Source: Aquabacter sediminis
GTDB lineage: Bacteria; Pseudomonadota; Alphaproteobacteria; Rhizobiales; Xanthobacteraceae
Length of the DNA: 64,000 nucleotides
Reading direction: 5' to 3'
NCBI RefSeq assembly: GCF_028863665.1
Contig: NZ_JARBFX010000003.1
Location: 434,001-498,000 of the forward strand
Every line of letters begins with the position of its first letter. Positions within the stretch are counted from its first letter, which is position 1. Below are positions 34,063 to 43,573 of this stretch, piece after piece. The notes beneath the pieces are model-generated. The model worked only from the letters and a program-made list of their open reading frames with translations, searched no databases and was not told where the DNA came from. The position numbers were made by a program, and so were the translations under genes.

Positions 34063-37000
34063 ATGACCACCAAAGAAGAAGCGGGCCTCATAGGGGCCGT
34101 CGATCGCATCGAATCGGGCCGCAATGTTTCGCTCGTCATCGGATGGTGCATCGCCTCCCGCCATCGGACGCCGCCGGGCGAGGTCGTGCTGCGCGTTGGC
34201 GGAATGGAGCTTGGCAGGACCGGGCATTTCACCCTGCGCCCGGATTTGACCGTCGTGGGCCTGGAGAACGTGGCCTGCGGCTTCGTCGTCTCCGTCCCCG
34301 CAGCGCTTGATGCCCGCACAGTCGCCCGGATCGACGTGTCTGACGGCGAGGGGCGCCCCGTGGAGCTGCTGCCCCGCGCCCTGGACATCCACCGCCTTGC
34401 GCCCAGGGGGCGCATCGAGCGGGCAGGTCCCGAAGGGATCACGGGCTGGATCTTCGACCCGGATGCTCCCGAGCCGCTGGCGACGCTGACCTTTGCCGGC
34501 CTGAACGCGACGATCCCCGCCGACCGGCCCCGTCCGGACCTGGCGGCGGCCGGCATGGGGCTGGACCTCCAATGGGGATTCGAGCTGACAGCCGAGGACC
34601 TCGCCCCCGCCTTTGCCGAGCTGGGCGGCGTTCCCAGCAAGGTTCCGGTGGTCTTGTTTGCCGGAGACGTGGAACTGGACACGGCCCTGTTCGGCTCGGG
34701 CCGGCCACTCGGCAGCATCGATTCGGCCGACGCCCATGGGCTCAGCGGATGGGCCGTGCGCGAGGGGCTGCCCAGCGAGACCGCCTCCGTCGACATCTCC
34801 ATCGACGGCATCCCCTTTGCGCACCTTCCGGCGGACCGGGAGCGCATGGACTTGCGTCTGGCCGGCCTGTCCGACACGGGGGGCGGCTTCGCGCTGCACT
34901 GGGGGCGCCCGCCGGTGCGCGGCGGCCGCTTCACGGTGTCCGTGCGCGACGCGGAGGCGGGTACGGAGTTGCGCGGCTCACCGGTCGAGATCGAGGCCCC
35001 CGCCTTGCCTGATCCCGAACTGCGAAATCCGGGCCTCGACCGACATCTGGCGACCATCATCGTACCGGTTTTCAACGCGCCGGCCGCGCTTGAGCGTTGT
35101 CTGACGGCACTGCTGCGGCATACCACGGCGCGGGCGCGTCTTGCGGTGCTTGACGATGCCAGCACCGATCCTGCCGTGCTCTCCGTGCTGCAGCGCCTGG
35201 AGGGTCTCGCCAATGTCATCGTGCGGCGCAACCGCCAGAATGAGGGCTTCGCCCGGACCGTAGACGCCGGCATCAAGGCGGTTCAGGGCGATGTGGTGAT
35301 CCTGAATGCGGACACGGAAGTCGGTCCGCGCTGGCTGGAAAACCTGCTCACCGCCTCCTGGCAGGCGCCCCGCATCGGCACCGTGACGGCCCTGTCCAAT
35401 CGCGCCGGTGCCTTCTCGGCACCCGACATCAACGGCACCAACGCGCTGCCGGACCATCTGTCCGCCGCCGACGTGTCGCGCCTCGTCAACCAGGCGGCGC
35501 TGGGCCTCTATCCGGCGGTGGGCACCGGAAACGGCTTCTGCATGTTCATCCGCCGCGCCTGCTATGACGCGGTGGGCGGCTTCGACCTGAAGGCCTTTGC
35601 CAAAGGCTATGGGGAAGAGAACGACTTCTGCGTGCGCGCCATGCATCTGGGCTGGCAACACGTCATCGACGACCGCACCTACGTGCTGCACGAGCGCGAG
35701 GCCAGCTTCGGCGCCCGCGCGGCCGCCCTCAAGCAGGAAGCGCGGGAGACGCTGAAGCGCCATTCCGAGTTCGACGTCATTGTCGAGAGCTTCACCCGCC
35801 GCACCGATCTGAACACCGTGCGCTACCAGGTGCGCCGCGCCTTCAGCGCGGCCCCGGCCAAGGTGCGGCCGCGCATGCTGTTCGTGATCTCGACGCTGAG
35901 CGGCGGCACGCCCCAGACCAACCGCGACCTGATGGAAACTCTGCGCGACCGCTACGAGCCCTACCTGCTCTACTGCAATGGTCACGTCCTGGAACTGTGG
36001 TCGGCGGACGGGGACGAGCAGCGCCTCCTGGAGCGCAAGGTCCTCGACCGGCGCATCGACCCGGTGCTGCACACCTCGGACGCCTATGACATTGCGGTGC
36101 GCGGCTGGCTGGCAAAATATGCCATCGAACTGGTGCACATCCGACACCTCGCCTATCACAGCCTCGGCCTGCCAGCGGTGTGCGCATCGCTGGCGCTGCC
36201 CACCGTCTATTCCTTCCACGATTATTATACGCTCTGCCCCAGCGTGAAACTGATCGACGAGGCCGGCCAATTCTGCGCCGGCCGCTGCACTCATACGCCC
36301 GGTCCCTGCGCCTCAGAGCTATGGGACCAGAGCGAAATGCCGGACATCAAGAATGCCTATGTGGAGCGCTGGCGGGCGCGCTTCCAGGCGGCCATCGCCA
36401 CCTGCGATGCCCTGGTGACCACCGCGCCCTCCGTGGCGGAACTCATCGGGCGCATCATGCCGGCCGTCGCCGGGCGGCTGAAGGTCATTCCCCACGGGCG
36501 CACCTTCTCCCGCTTCGGCCGGGCGACGCCCTATGTGCCGGGGACGCCCTTCCGCATCCTGGTGGCCGGCGACCTCTCCCGGGCCAAGGGCTCGGCGCTG
36601 GTGAGCGAGCTGGCGCACCTGCTGCGGGACGAGGGCGTCGAGATCCACCAACTGGGCGGCTATGATGACGGGCTGGATACCAGCGTTGTCACCGCCCACG
36701 GCCCGTATGCACGCGAGGAATTCGTGACGCGGGCGGAAGCCATCGGCGCCCATATGGCGCTCGTCGCCCCGCTCTGGGCGGAGACCTATTGCCATGTGCT
36801 GACAGAATCCTGGGCCGCGGGCCTGCCCGTCCTTGGGCGGGATCTTGGCGCGGTGGGCGAGCGCATCGCCGAGCATGGGGCCGGCTGGCTCTTCGACGCC
36901 GCCGATGCGAGCCTGCTCGCCGACGCCGTGCGCTTCATTCGCGATACGCCGGAGGAGATGGAGCAGCGCCGCGCGGAAGTCCATCGCTGGCAGGAAACCG

Positions 37001-37275
37001 AAGGCACGGACCGCACGGCGCAGGCCATGGCGGATGATTATGCCGGTCTCTATGAGGCCATTCTTGCCCGCCGCCGCGGGCTCCTCCAGCGCCGCGCACC
37101 AACACAGAAGGGCCAAGGCGCCGCGCCTGCCCCTGGGCGTCCGCCGACGGGGCCGGGTCAACCGCCTCGGCCCCCGCAACCACCCCAAACGGGGCAGCCG
37201 CCGCGCCCGCCCCAGCCCCAGCCGCCGCGCCCCAATCCGGCGCCGCCACCGCAGCCAGCCCGCGCCTTCCGGTAG
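34063..37275 (+). CDS. Large bifunctional glycosyltransferase (beta-repeat / GT2 / GT4-like)
   Basis: A 1070-residue cytosolic protein. Residues 1-315 carry three related beta-rich repeats of about 100 residues, each opening with G-x-(I/V)-(D/E) and a GW motif (IGWCIA, TGWIFD, SGWAVR) and ending with GF. A GT2 domain begins near 328 (TIIVPVFNAPAALERCL), with DDAST (about 365), NADTEVGPRW (about 412) and GYGEENDFC (about 517). A GT-B/GT4-like domain starts near 605 (FVISTLSGGTPQTN) and has the donor-site ESWAAGLPVLG (about 915). A Pro/Gln-rich tail (about 1030-1070) ends it. It probably builds surface polysaccharide (inference). No other polysaccharide genes are adjacent. Confidence 0.85.
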   Translation: MTTKEEAGLIGAVDRIESGRNVSLVIGWCIASRHRTPPGEVVLRVGGMELGRTGHFTLRPDLTVVGLENVACGFVVSVPAALDARTVARIDVSDGEGRPVELLPRALDIHRLAPRGRIERAGPEGITGWIFDPDAPEPLATLTFAGLNATIPADRPRPDLAAAGMGLDLQWGFELTAEDLAPAFAELGGVPSKVPVVLFAGDVELDTALFGSGRPLGSIDSADAHGLSGWAVREGLPSETASVDISIDGIPFAHLPADRERMDLRLAGLSDTGGGFALHWGRPPVRGGRFTVSVRDAEAGTELRGSPVEIEAPALPDPELRNPGLDRHLATIIVPVFNAPAALERCLTALLRHTTARARLAVLDDASTDPAVLSVLQRLEGLANVIVRRNRQNEGFARTVDAGIKAVQGDVVILNADTEVGPRWLENLLTASWQAPRIGTVTALSNRAGAFSAPDINGTNALPDHLSAADVSRLVNQAALGLYPAVGTGNGFCMFIRRACYDAVGGFDLKAFAKGYGEENDFCVRAMHLGWQHVIDDRTYVLHEREASFGARAAALKQEARETLKRHSEFDVIVESFTRRTDLNTVRYQVRRAFSAAPAKVRPRMLFVISTLSGGTPQTNRDLMETLRDRYEPYLLYCNGHVLELWSADGDEQRLLERKVLDRRIDPVLHTSDAYDIAVRGWLAKYAIELVHIRHLAYHSLGLPAVCASLALPTVYSFHDYYTLCPSVKLIDEAGQFCAGRCTHTPGPCASELWDQSEMPDIKNAYVERWRARFQAAIATCDALVTTAPSVAELIGRIMPAVAGRLKVIPHGRTFSRFGRATPYVPGTPFRILVAGDLSRAKGSALVSELAHLLRDEGVEIHQLGGYDDGLDTSVVTAHGPYAREEFVTRAEAIGAHMALVAPLWAETYCHVLTESWAAGLPVLGRDLGAVGERIAEHGAGWLFDAADASLLADAVRFIRDTPEEMEQRRAEVHRWQETEGTDRTAQAMADDYAGLYEAILARRRGLLQRRAPTQKGQGAAPAPGRPPTGPGQPPRPPQPPQTGQPPRPPQPQPPRPNPAPPPQPARAFR

Positions 37276-37307
37276 GTGCCGCTACGGCCTCGGTCGGGGC
37301 GAACGCC

Positions 37308-38252
37308 TTAATTGAGGCCGGCAATGGCCCGGGCGAAGTCCCGGGCGGCGAAAGGCTGGAGATCGTCCGCCCCTTCGCCGACGCCGATCAGGTGCACGGG
37401 AATGCCGTGCTTGGCGGCGATGGCCACCAGGATGCCGCCGCGCGCGGTTCCATCCAGCTTGGTCATGACAAGCCCGGTGACGCCGGCAATGCGCGAGAAC
37501 ACCTCCACCTGGGAGAGCGCATTCTGGCCCACCGTGGCATCCAGCACGAGCAGCACCGCGTGGGGGGCGGTGGGCTCAAGCTTCTTGATGACGCGGACCA
37601 CCTTCTCCAGCTCGGCCATCAGCTCCGTGCGGTTCTGAAGCCGGCCGGCCGTGTCGATCATGAGGATGTCGGCGTTCAGCGCGCGGGCCTCGGTGATGGC
37701 GTCATGGGCGACGCCGGCAGCATCCGCGCCGGGCGCGCGGGCGATCACATGGGCGCCGGTGCGCTCGCCCCACACCTTCAATTGCTCAATGGCGGCGGCG
37801 CGGAAGGTGTCGCCGGCCGCCAGAACCACCTTGCGGCCTTCCGACCGCCATTGGGAGGCAAGCTTGCCGATCGTGGTGGTCTTGCCCGAACCGTTGACGC
37901 CCACCATCAGCAGGATGAAGGGCCTGTGGGCGGCCGTATCCACGACCAGGGGCTTGGCGACCGGTGAGAGGATGGTCTCCACCTCGGCGGCGATCAGCTC
38001 CTTCACCTCGTCGGCGGAGATCATCTTGTCGTGCCGGCCGCGCCCCACCTCTTCCACGATGCGGGCGGCGGTGGCGGTGCCGAGGTCTGCCCGGATCAGG
38101 ATGTCCTCCAGATCCTCCAGGGTGGCGGTGTCGAGCTTGCGCTTGGTGACAAGGTCCGTGATGCCCTGGGTCAGGCTCTGGGCGGTGCGTGCCAGGCCGC
38201 TGGTGAGGCGCTTCCAGAAGCCCTTCTTCTCCGGTGTTCCGCTCTCGCTCAT
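37308..38252 (-). CDS. ftsY: Signal recognition particle receptor FtsY
   Basis: A 314-residue SRP-type GTPase that docks ribosome-SRP complexes at the inner membrane. The N domain (about 20-90) precedes the G domain with GVNGSGKTTT (P-loop, about 118-127), GDTFRAAAIEQL, DTAGR (about 201) and TKLDG (about 264). The acidic A domain of E. coli FtsY is absent, as is usual in alphaproteobacteria. It is the last gene of dapF-mtaB-ftsY, a conserved order in Hyphomicrobiales. Confidence 0.96.
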   Translation of the reverse strand: MSESGTPEKKGFWKRLTSGLARTAQSLTQGITDLVTKRKLDTATLEDLEDILIRADLGTATAARIVEEVGRGRHDKMISADEVKELIAAEVETILSPVAKPLVVDTAAHRPFILLMVGVNGSGKTTTIGKLASQWRSEGRKVVLAAGDTFRAAAIEQLKVWGERTGAHVIARAPGADAAGVAHDAITEARALNADILMIDTAGRLQNRTELMAELEKVVRVIKKLEPTAPHAVLLVLDATVGQNALSQVEVFSRIAGVTGLVMTKLDGTARGGILVAIAAKHGIPVHLIGVGEGADDLQPFAARDFARAIAGLN

Positions 38253-38284
38253 GGGGGTCCTTGGCAGTCCTTGGGGCTTGGGTG

Positions 38285-39580
38285 TCAGGCCGCGATCAGC
38301 CGGGCGCCGTCATGGCCCGAGATCCGCAGGTCGAGAATAGCGCCAGGGCGCGCCGCGCGCGCCACCCGCACCGGAGTGAAATGGGGGGTGCGTCCACCGC
38401 CGTCAGCCTCCACCAGCACCGCCCGGCTGCGTCCCACCTGGGCGGCCAGATGGCGCAGCAGAGCGGCCTCGCCCTTCTCCCGCAGACGCCGCGCCCGCTC
38501 CTTCACCAGCGGACGGGCGATCTGGGGCATGCGGGCGGCCGGTGTGCCGGGGCGGGGGGAAAATGGGAAGACATGCAGGAAAGAGAGACCAAGACCGTCG
38601 ACGCAAGTGAGCGTGTTGCGGAACTGCGCCTCGGTCTCGGTGGGAAAGCCGGCGATGAGATCGGCACCCAGGACCAGGTCGGGCCGACGTCGGCGCATCT
38701 CGGCGACGAGGCGCTCGGCGTCCGCGCGGCTGTGGCGCCGCTTCATGCGCTTCAGGATCAAATCGTCGCCCGATTGCAGCGACAAATGAAGGTGCGGCAT
38801 CAGCCGCTCCTCCTCCGCCAAGGCGGTCAGGAGCTCGTCGTCCGCCTCAACCATGTCGATGGAGGACAGGCGCAACCGTTCCAGAGCCGGCACATGTCGC
38901 AGGATGGAGCGCACCAGACGGCCGAGCGTCGGAGTACCGGGCAGGTCGCAGCCATAGGACGTGAGGTCGACACCGGTCAGCACCACCTCCCGCTGGCCGG
39001 CCTCCACGACCCGCGCGATATGCGCCACCACCGCGCCCATGGGCACCGAGCGCGCATTGCCGCGGCCGAAGGGAATGATGCAGAAGGTGCAGCGATGGTC
39101 GCAGCCGTCCTGCACCTGCACGAAGGCCCGCGTGCGCCGGTCGAGACCGTCAGCCATGTGCGGGGCGATGGCGCGCACCGCCATGATGTCGTCCACCGCA
39201 AGGCGCGACGGTGTGGGCACAGCAAGCGCCGCCCGCGTCTCGCGCCAGAGGCCAGGATCGGTCTTTCGGACATTGCCGATCACCCGGTCCACCTCGGGCA
39301 TGGCGATAAAGCGCGAAGGGTCGGCCTGGGCGGCACAGCCGGCCACGATGATGCGCGCGCTGGGGCGCTCGCGCTTGGCCTTTCGGATGGCCTGGCGTGC
39401 CTGGTTCACCGCCTCGGCGGTCACCGCGCAGGTATTGACGATCACCGCGTCGGTGACGCCCGCCGCGCGGGCCGCCGCCTCCATCTGGGTGGAGTCCAAC
39501 GCGTTGAGGCGACAGCCGAAGGTCAGGATGGAAATCCCGTCTTCGCGTGCTGCCTCGGGCGCCGCGCCCGGAACGGTCAC
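38285..39580 (-). CDS. mtaB: tRNA (N6-threonylcarbamoyladenosine37-C2) methylthiotransferase MtaB
   Basis: A 431-residue radical-SAM enzyme that adds a methylthio group to t6A37 of ANN-decoding tRNAs. The N-terminal UPF0004 domain has the cluster cysteines FGCRLN, NTCAV and AGCAAQ. The radical-SAM motif is GCDHRCTFCIIP (about 150-161). A C-terminal TRAM-like segment (about 365-431) follows. GTG 39580 overlaps the dapF stop (GTGA). MtaB, rather than MiaB, is favoured by CRLN and by the gene context. Confidence 0.93.
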   Translation of the reverse strand: MTVPGAAPEAAREDGISILTFGCRLNALDSTQMEAAARAAGVTDAVIVNTCAVTAEAVNQARQAIRKAKRERPSARIIVAGCAAQADPSRFIAMPEVDRVIGNVRKTDPGLWRETRAALAVPTPSRLAVDDIMAVRAIAPHMADGLDRRTRAFVQVQDGCDHRCTFCIIPFGRGNARSVPMGAVVAHIARVVEAGQREVVLTGVDLTSYGCDLPGTPTLGRLVRSILRHVPALERLRLSSIDMVEADDELLTALAEEERLMPHLHLSLQSGDDLILKRMKRRHSRADAERLVAEMRRRRPDLVLGADLIAGFPTETEAQFRNTLTCVDGLGLSFLHVFPFSPRPGTPAARMPQIARPLVKERARRLREKGEAALLRHLAAQVGRSRAVLVEADGGGRTPHFTPVRVARAARPGAILDLRISGHDGARLIAA

Positions 39581-40428
39581 GCGGCCTCCGTCAGCATGGC
39601 GGCGGTCAGGACGCCCTCGAACTCATGGGCCACCGGGCCGGTCATGAGGACATGCGCGTCGCTCTCGCGCCATTGGATGGTCAGGTCGCCGCCGGGGAGA
39701 GTGATGCGCACCGTGCGCCCGGTGCGCCCCATGCGCACGGCGTTGACGGCGACGGCGCAGGCGGCGGTGCCGCAGGCGCGGGTGCGGCCGGCGCCGCGCT
39801 CCCACACATCGACGATCAGATGATCAGAGCCCGCCTGGCGCACGAAGGAGATATTGGCCCGCTCGGGGAAGAGGGCATGATGCTCCAAAGCCGGGCCCAG
39901 GCGATCGACGTCCACCTCTGCGTCCACGAAAAAGACCGCATGGGGATTGCCCATGCTGGCGAAGCTGGCTGGCCCGAGGGCCTCGTAGCCGGGAATGACG
40001 TAGGATGCGGTGTCGGGCACCGGGGCCGCCAGCGGGATCTCAGCCCAATGGAGGCGCGGGGCGCCCATGTCGACGGTGATGGTACCATCGCCCTCAACGT
40101 CGCAGATCAGAAGGCCGGCCGGGCTCTCGAACACCACATGGTCCGACCCCGCCCGAGCCGCTTCATAGGCCGCGATGCAGCGCGTGCCATTGCCGCAGGC
40201 GGCGGCTTCCGAGCCGTCGGAATTCAGAATGCGCACGAAGGCCGCGGTCTCCGGCCGGCGGGGCGGATAGAGCACCATGGCCTGGTCAAAGGGAACGGCC
40301 TGCGGGCGGGCGAGCGCGCGCGCCTCGGCAGGGGTGACCTCAACGGGATCCGAACGCAGGTCGAGCACCAGGATCTCGTTGCCGAGCCCGTTCATCTTCA
40401 CGAATTGGCGATCCGCAAGCCTGGCCAT
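39577..40428 (-). CDS. dapF: Diaminopimelate epimerase
   Basis: A 283-residue cytosolic enzyme converting LL- to meso-diaminopimelate for lysine and peptidoglycan. Both catalytic cysteines are present, in AACGNGTRC (about 78-86) and RACGTAACA (about 222-230). FVKMNGLGNEILVLD is the family start, supporting ATG 40428; the frame runs to 40479 without similarity. It heads the dapF-mtaB-ftsY unit. Confidence 0.95.
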   Translation of the reverse strand: MARLADRQFVKMNGLGNEILVLDLRSDPVEVTPAEARALARPQAVPFDQAMVLYPPRRPETAAFVRILNSDGSEAAACGNGTRCIAAYEAARAGSDHVVFESPAGLLICDVEGDGTITVDMGAPRLHWAEIPLAAPVPDTASYVIPGYEALGPASFASMGNPHAVFFVDAEVDVDRLGPALEHHALFPERANISFVRQAGSDHLIVDVWERGAGRTRACGTAACAVAVNAVRMGRTGRTVRITLPGGDLTIQWRESDAHVLMTGPVAHEFEGVLTAAMLTEAA

Positions 40429-40619
40429 GATGTCCGACAAATCCTGCCGCCGCGGGGCCGCCCGATGTGGCGGCCTCAAGCGCGTTCCGCCTTATATGGC
40501 GGGCACCCGCCCTTGCGCCACCCCTTCGCCATGCGCAGGGCGTATGCACACGATGAGAACATGATAAAAGTGCGCCGCAATAGCCAGGGCCGGCACGATC
40601 CGGCAGGAGTGAGCAAGCA

Positions 40620-41294
40620 ATGAGCGGGTCGTCTCGCCTTCGCGCCGGTTGGTGGAACACGATGCGTGCAGGCGCCCTGGGGGCGATCCTTGCCCTTCTC
40701 GGCGTCACGGCCGGCGTTGCGCAGAATGCCCCCTCCCCTGCCGAGGTCGCGCCCCTGCCGGGTGGCCCGCCATCCCTCGGTGCGCCGCGCGCCGCCCCCG
40801 GACCGGGCCAGCAGCCGCCTCCCGTGCAGGACCTTATGTCGCCCGAGGAGGTGGTCCTCTCTCCCGTGCCGATCCTCAGCAAGACCGGCCAAGCCAGCTG
40901 GGAGAGCGGGTTCGAGATCATCGTCGGCACCCTGAAGGCCCTGACCGCCGAGATTGACCGCCTCGGTCTTAAGCGGGACGGTGATGTCATGGTGCTCTAC
41001 ACCTCCAGCGACGATGCTGGCTTCGAGTTCGAGGCACAGATCCCATTCAGCGGCACCACCCAGGACAAGCCGAAGGATGGCGTGACGCTGGGCGCCTCCT
41101 TCAGCGGCAAGGTGCTGAAATTCACCCATCACGGCTCTTTCGCCGACATGGATGAAACCTACGAATCCATCGCCAATTACCTCGACAGCAAGAACCTCCA
41201 GGCGCAGGACGCCTATGTGGAGAAGTACCTGACCGACCCGATGACCGCGTCTCCGGATGCCCTCGACGTGGACATCTTCGTTCCCTTGAAGTGA
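40620..41294 (+). CDS. Secreted GyrI-like (effector-binding) domain protein
   Basis: A 224-residue protein. A signal peptide covers about residues 1-35 (GALGAILALLGVTAGVAQ). A Pro-rich linker (about 36-70) leads into a GyrI-like / AraC effector-binding fold (about 78-224), with FEIIVGTLKALTAEIDRLGL and FEFEAQIPFSG. The fold binds small hydrophobic ligands. No DNA-binding domain is attached, and export is unusual for this fold. ATG 40620 has AGGA seven to eight bases upstream. Function unknown; a periplasmic sensor or scavenger is possible. Confidence 0.78.
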   Translation: MSGSSRLRAGWWNTMRAGALGAILALLGVTAGVAQNAPSPAEVAPLPGGPPSLGAPRAAPGPGQQPPPVQDLMSPEEVVLSPVPILSKTGQASWESGFEIIVGTLKALTAEIDRLGLKRDGDVMVLYTSSDDAGFEFEAQIPFSGTTQDKPKDGVTLGASFSGKVLKFTHHGSFADMDETYESIANYLDSKNLQAQDAYVEKYLTDPMTASPDALDVDIFVPLK

Positions 41295-41397
41295 TCGTCT
41301 TCCCACAAGCGGGCGAATCTCATTCACTGGACGCATTGCCCCGTCGAAGCGGTCCGTGATCCGGGCGGCCGGTTGGCGGGGGGAGTAGGAGGCGCAC

Positions 41398-41928
41398 ATG
41401 CCGCGACTCTTCACCGCCATCGAGGTCCCCGCCCCGATCGGCCTCGACTTGTCCATGCTGCGCGGCGGCCTGTCGGGGGCGCGGTGGATCGATCCGGAAA
41501 ACTACCATGTGACGCTGCGTTTCGTCGGCGACGTGGATGACGGGCTTGGCCGCGAGATCATGTATTCCCTGGGCCAGGTGCGGCGGCGCTCGTTCGAGAT
41601 GGCGCTCGACGGCCTCGACCAGTTCGGCGGCAACCGGCCCCGCTCCCTGTTTGCCACCGTGCGGACCAACCCGGCGCTGCTGGAACTCCAGGCGGAGCAC
41701 GAGCGCATCATGCAGCGCCTCGGCCTGTCTCCGGACCGCTCCTACAAGCCGCACGTCACACTCGCCCGGCTGCGCGACGCCTCCAGCCGGCAGGTGGCGG
41801 ACTATCTGTCCATGCGGGGGGCCTATCGCAGCCCGACATTCCAGGTGCCCCGCTTCGTTCTCTTCTCCTCCCGCGATTCGGTGGGCGGCGGGCCTTACCT
41901 CGTGGAAGCCGCCTATCCGCTGGCCTGA
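41398..41928 (+). CDS. thpR: RNA 2',3'-cyclic phosphodiesterase (2H family, LigT-like)
   Basis: A 176-residue 2H phosphoesterase, the normal length for ThpR. Both H-x-T motifs are intact: YHVTLRF (about 41-47) and KPHVTLARL (about 119-127). The family opens 2',3'-cyclic phosphates on RNA. ATG 41398 begins the typical RLFTAIEVP strand. The downstream YkvA gene follows by 44 nt, in the same direction. Confidence 0.9.
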   Translation: MPRLFTAIEVPAPIGLDLSMLRGGLSGARWIDPENYHVTLRFVGDVDDGLGREIMYSLGQVRRRSFEMALDGLDQFGGNRPRSLFATVRTNPALLELQAEHERIMQRLGLSPDRSYKPHVTLARLRDASSRQVADYLSMRGAYRSPTFQVPRFVLFSSRDSVGGGPYLVEAAYPLA

Positions 41929-41972
41929 CGGGGGCCTCTTGCGCCGGTGCGGGACGTCCCCATCTGAAATCC

Positions 41973-42374
41973 ATGATGCACTCGTCTTCCGACCCCACCG
42001 ACTGGAGCCGCCTTGAGGCGGAGGATGCCGCCGAGGCTGCCCGTGCGCGGGCGGACGAGGCCCGCGTCAAGCGTGGCTTCTGGCAGAAGATCCGCCGGAC
42101 GGCAGCCTCCGTCCCCTTTGCCGAGGATGCGGTCGCGGCCTATTTCGCCGCGTTTGATCGCAACACGCCGCTGAAGGTGCGTGCGGGGCTTCTGGCGGCG
42201 CTCGCCTATTTCGTGCTGCCTGCGGACTTCGCACCGGACATCCTGCCGGTGATCGGCTTCGGCGACGACGCCGCCGTTCTGTTCACCGCCTTGAAGCTCC
42301 TGTCGTCCCACATCACCCCCACGCACCGCGACGCGGCGCGGGAGGCCCTGGACGAGGTGAAGGCCGGCGGCTGA
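41973..42374 (+). CDS. YkvA-family protein (DUF1232)
   Basis: A 133-residue protein. The N-terminal 40 residues are charged. The DUF1232 core (about 68-103, AGLLAALAYFVLPADFAPDILPVIGFGDDAAVL) carries the conserved P-x-D-x-x-P-D motif in a membrane-associated hairpin. The biochemical function of the family is unknown. Two ATG codons are adjacent at the start (41973 and 41976). It converges on the quinone reductase gene with a 16-nt gap. Confidence 0.85.
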   Translation: MMHSSSDPTDWSRLEAEDAAEAARARADEARVKRGFWQKIRRTAASVPFAEDAVAAYFAAFDRNTPLKVRAGLLAALAYFVLPADFAPDILPVIGFGDDAAVLFTALKLLSSHITPTHRDAAREALDEVKAGG

Positions 42375-42390
42375 TCGCCGGCCGCAAGCG

Positions 42391-43371
42391 TCACAGGCCG
42401 GTGGTCAGTACCACCTTGCCCTTCACACGGCGTCCGGAGATTTCGCCAAGCGCCTCCACGCAGCGCTCCAACGGGAAGGTCTTGTCCACGTGGGCGGAGA
42501 TCCGCCCCTCGACCGCGTAGCCGAACAACTCCTGCAGAGCTGCGCGCATCCAGGCCGGGTTGCGACGGGCATTGGTGCCGAAGGCAACGCCGCGGGCATC
42601 GCAATTCTTCAACAGGAGCAGGTTCAGCGGCAGCTTCGGGATGGAACCGGCGGCAAAGCCGATGACCAGGAGGCGCCCGAACCAGGCCAGCGACCGCACC
42701 GCCTGCTCCGACTGCTCCCCACCCACCGGATCATAGATGACGTCGATGCCCTTCTCCCCGCCAAGCCGCTTCAGCGCCGCCTTCAGGTCTTCCTGCGTGT
42801 AGTCGATGCCCTCGTCCGCGCCGTGCGACTTGGCAAAGTCGATCTTGTCCGGCGAGGAGGCGCAGGCGATCACACGCGCGCCGAGGATCTTGCCCAGTTC
42901 CACCGCCGCAAGGCCCACGCCCCCGGCTGCTCCCAGCACCGCCAGGGTCTCGCCGGGCTTCAATTCGCCCCGGTCCCGCAGGGCATAAAGCGACGTGCCA
43001 TAGGTCACGGTGAGGCCGGCGGCGCGCACCATGTCGAGCCCGTCAGGCACCCGCGCCAGCGTGTTGGCGGGCACGACCACCTTCTCGCGCGCCGCGCCAT
43101 ACGTGACATAGCCCGCCACACGGTCGCCCAGGACGAGGTCCGTGACGCCGTCCCCGAGCGCGCTCACCACGCCGGAAAACTCGCCGCCGGGGGAGAAGGG
43201 CAGATCGGGCTTGGTCTGGTAGAGGTCGCGGATGATGAGGGTGTCGAAGAAATTCAGCCCGATGGCGGCCACCGTCACCACCACCTCGCCAGGCCCCGCG
43301 ACGGGATCAGGCAGGTCGACGAACTCCAGGTCCTCGGCGGGGGCATGACGGACGCACAGCACGGCCTTCAT
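42391..43371 (-). CDS. NADPH:quinone oxidoreductase family protein (zinc-free MDR)
   Basis: A 326-residue medium-chain dehydrogenase/reductase. The GroES-like N-terminal half has GPGEVVVTVAAIGLNFFD and LPFSPGGEFSG. The Rossmann half has LGAAGGVGLAAVELGK (about 145-160). There are no zinc-binding cysteines, so it belongs to the QOR group that reduces quinones or enones with NADPH in the cytosol. IDVIYDPVGGEQ is typical. Stands alone. Confidence 0.9.
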   Translation of the reverse strand: MKAVLCVRHAPAEDLEFVDLPDPVAGPGEVVVTVAAIGLNFFDTLIIRDLYQTKPDLPFSPGGEFSGVVSALGDGVTDLVLGDRVAGYVTYGAAREKVVVPANTLARVPDGLDMVRAAGLTVTYGTSLYALRDRGELKPGETLAVLGAAGGVGLAAVELGKILGARVIACASSPDKIDFAKSHGADEGIDYTQEDLKAALKRLGGEKGIDVIYDPVGGEQSEQAVRSLAWFGRLLVIGFAAGSIPKLPLNLLLLKNCDARGVAFGTNARRNPAWMRAALQELFGYAVEGRISAHVDKTFPLERCVEALGEISGRRVKGKVVLTTGL

Positions 43372-43573
43372 CGTGATTCTACTCCCGTTTTGGCCCTATG
43401 GGCGCCATCCACAGCATGGCGCTAGGCATTGGCACGACTTGTGTTAAGGAAACGGCAAACTGTCTGTGTGCCATTTTTTGGTCGGCGTCCACCGTTAGGG
43501 GACGTCCCAGAGACGCAGCGGGCGAGCTGGCGGGGACACCTGCGGCCGCCCCTCCAGCCAACAAGGTGACGTC

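Noticed and set aside
33948-35276. Long N-terminal extension of the P-type ATPase frame
   Set aside because: It overlaps the divergent glycosyltransferase gene and has Ser/Arg/Pro-rich shadow composition. A good ribosome-binding site precedes ATG 33947.
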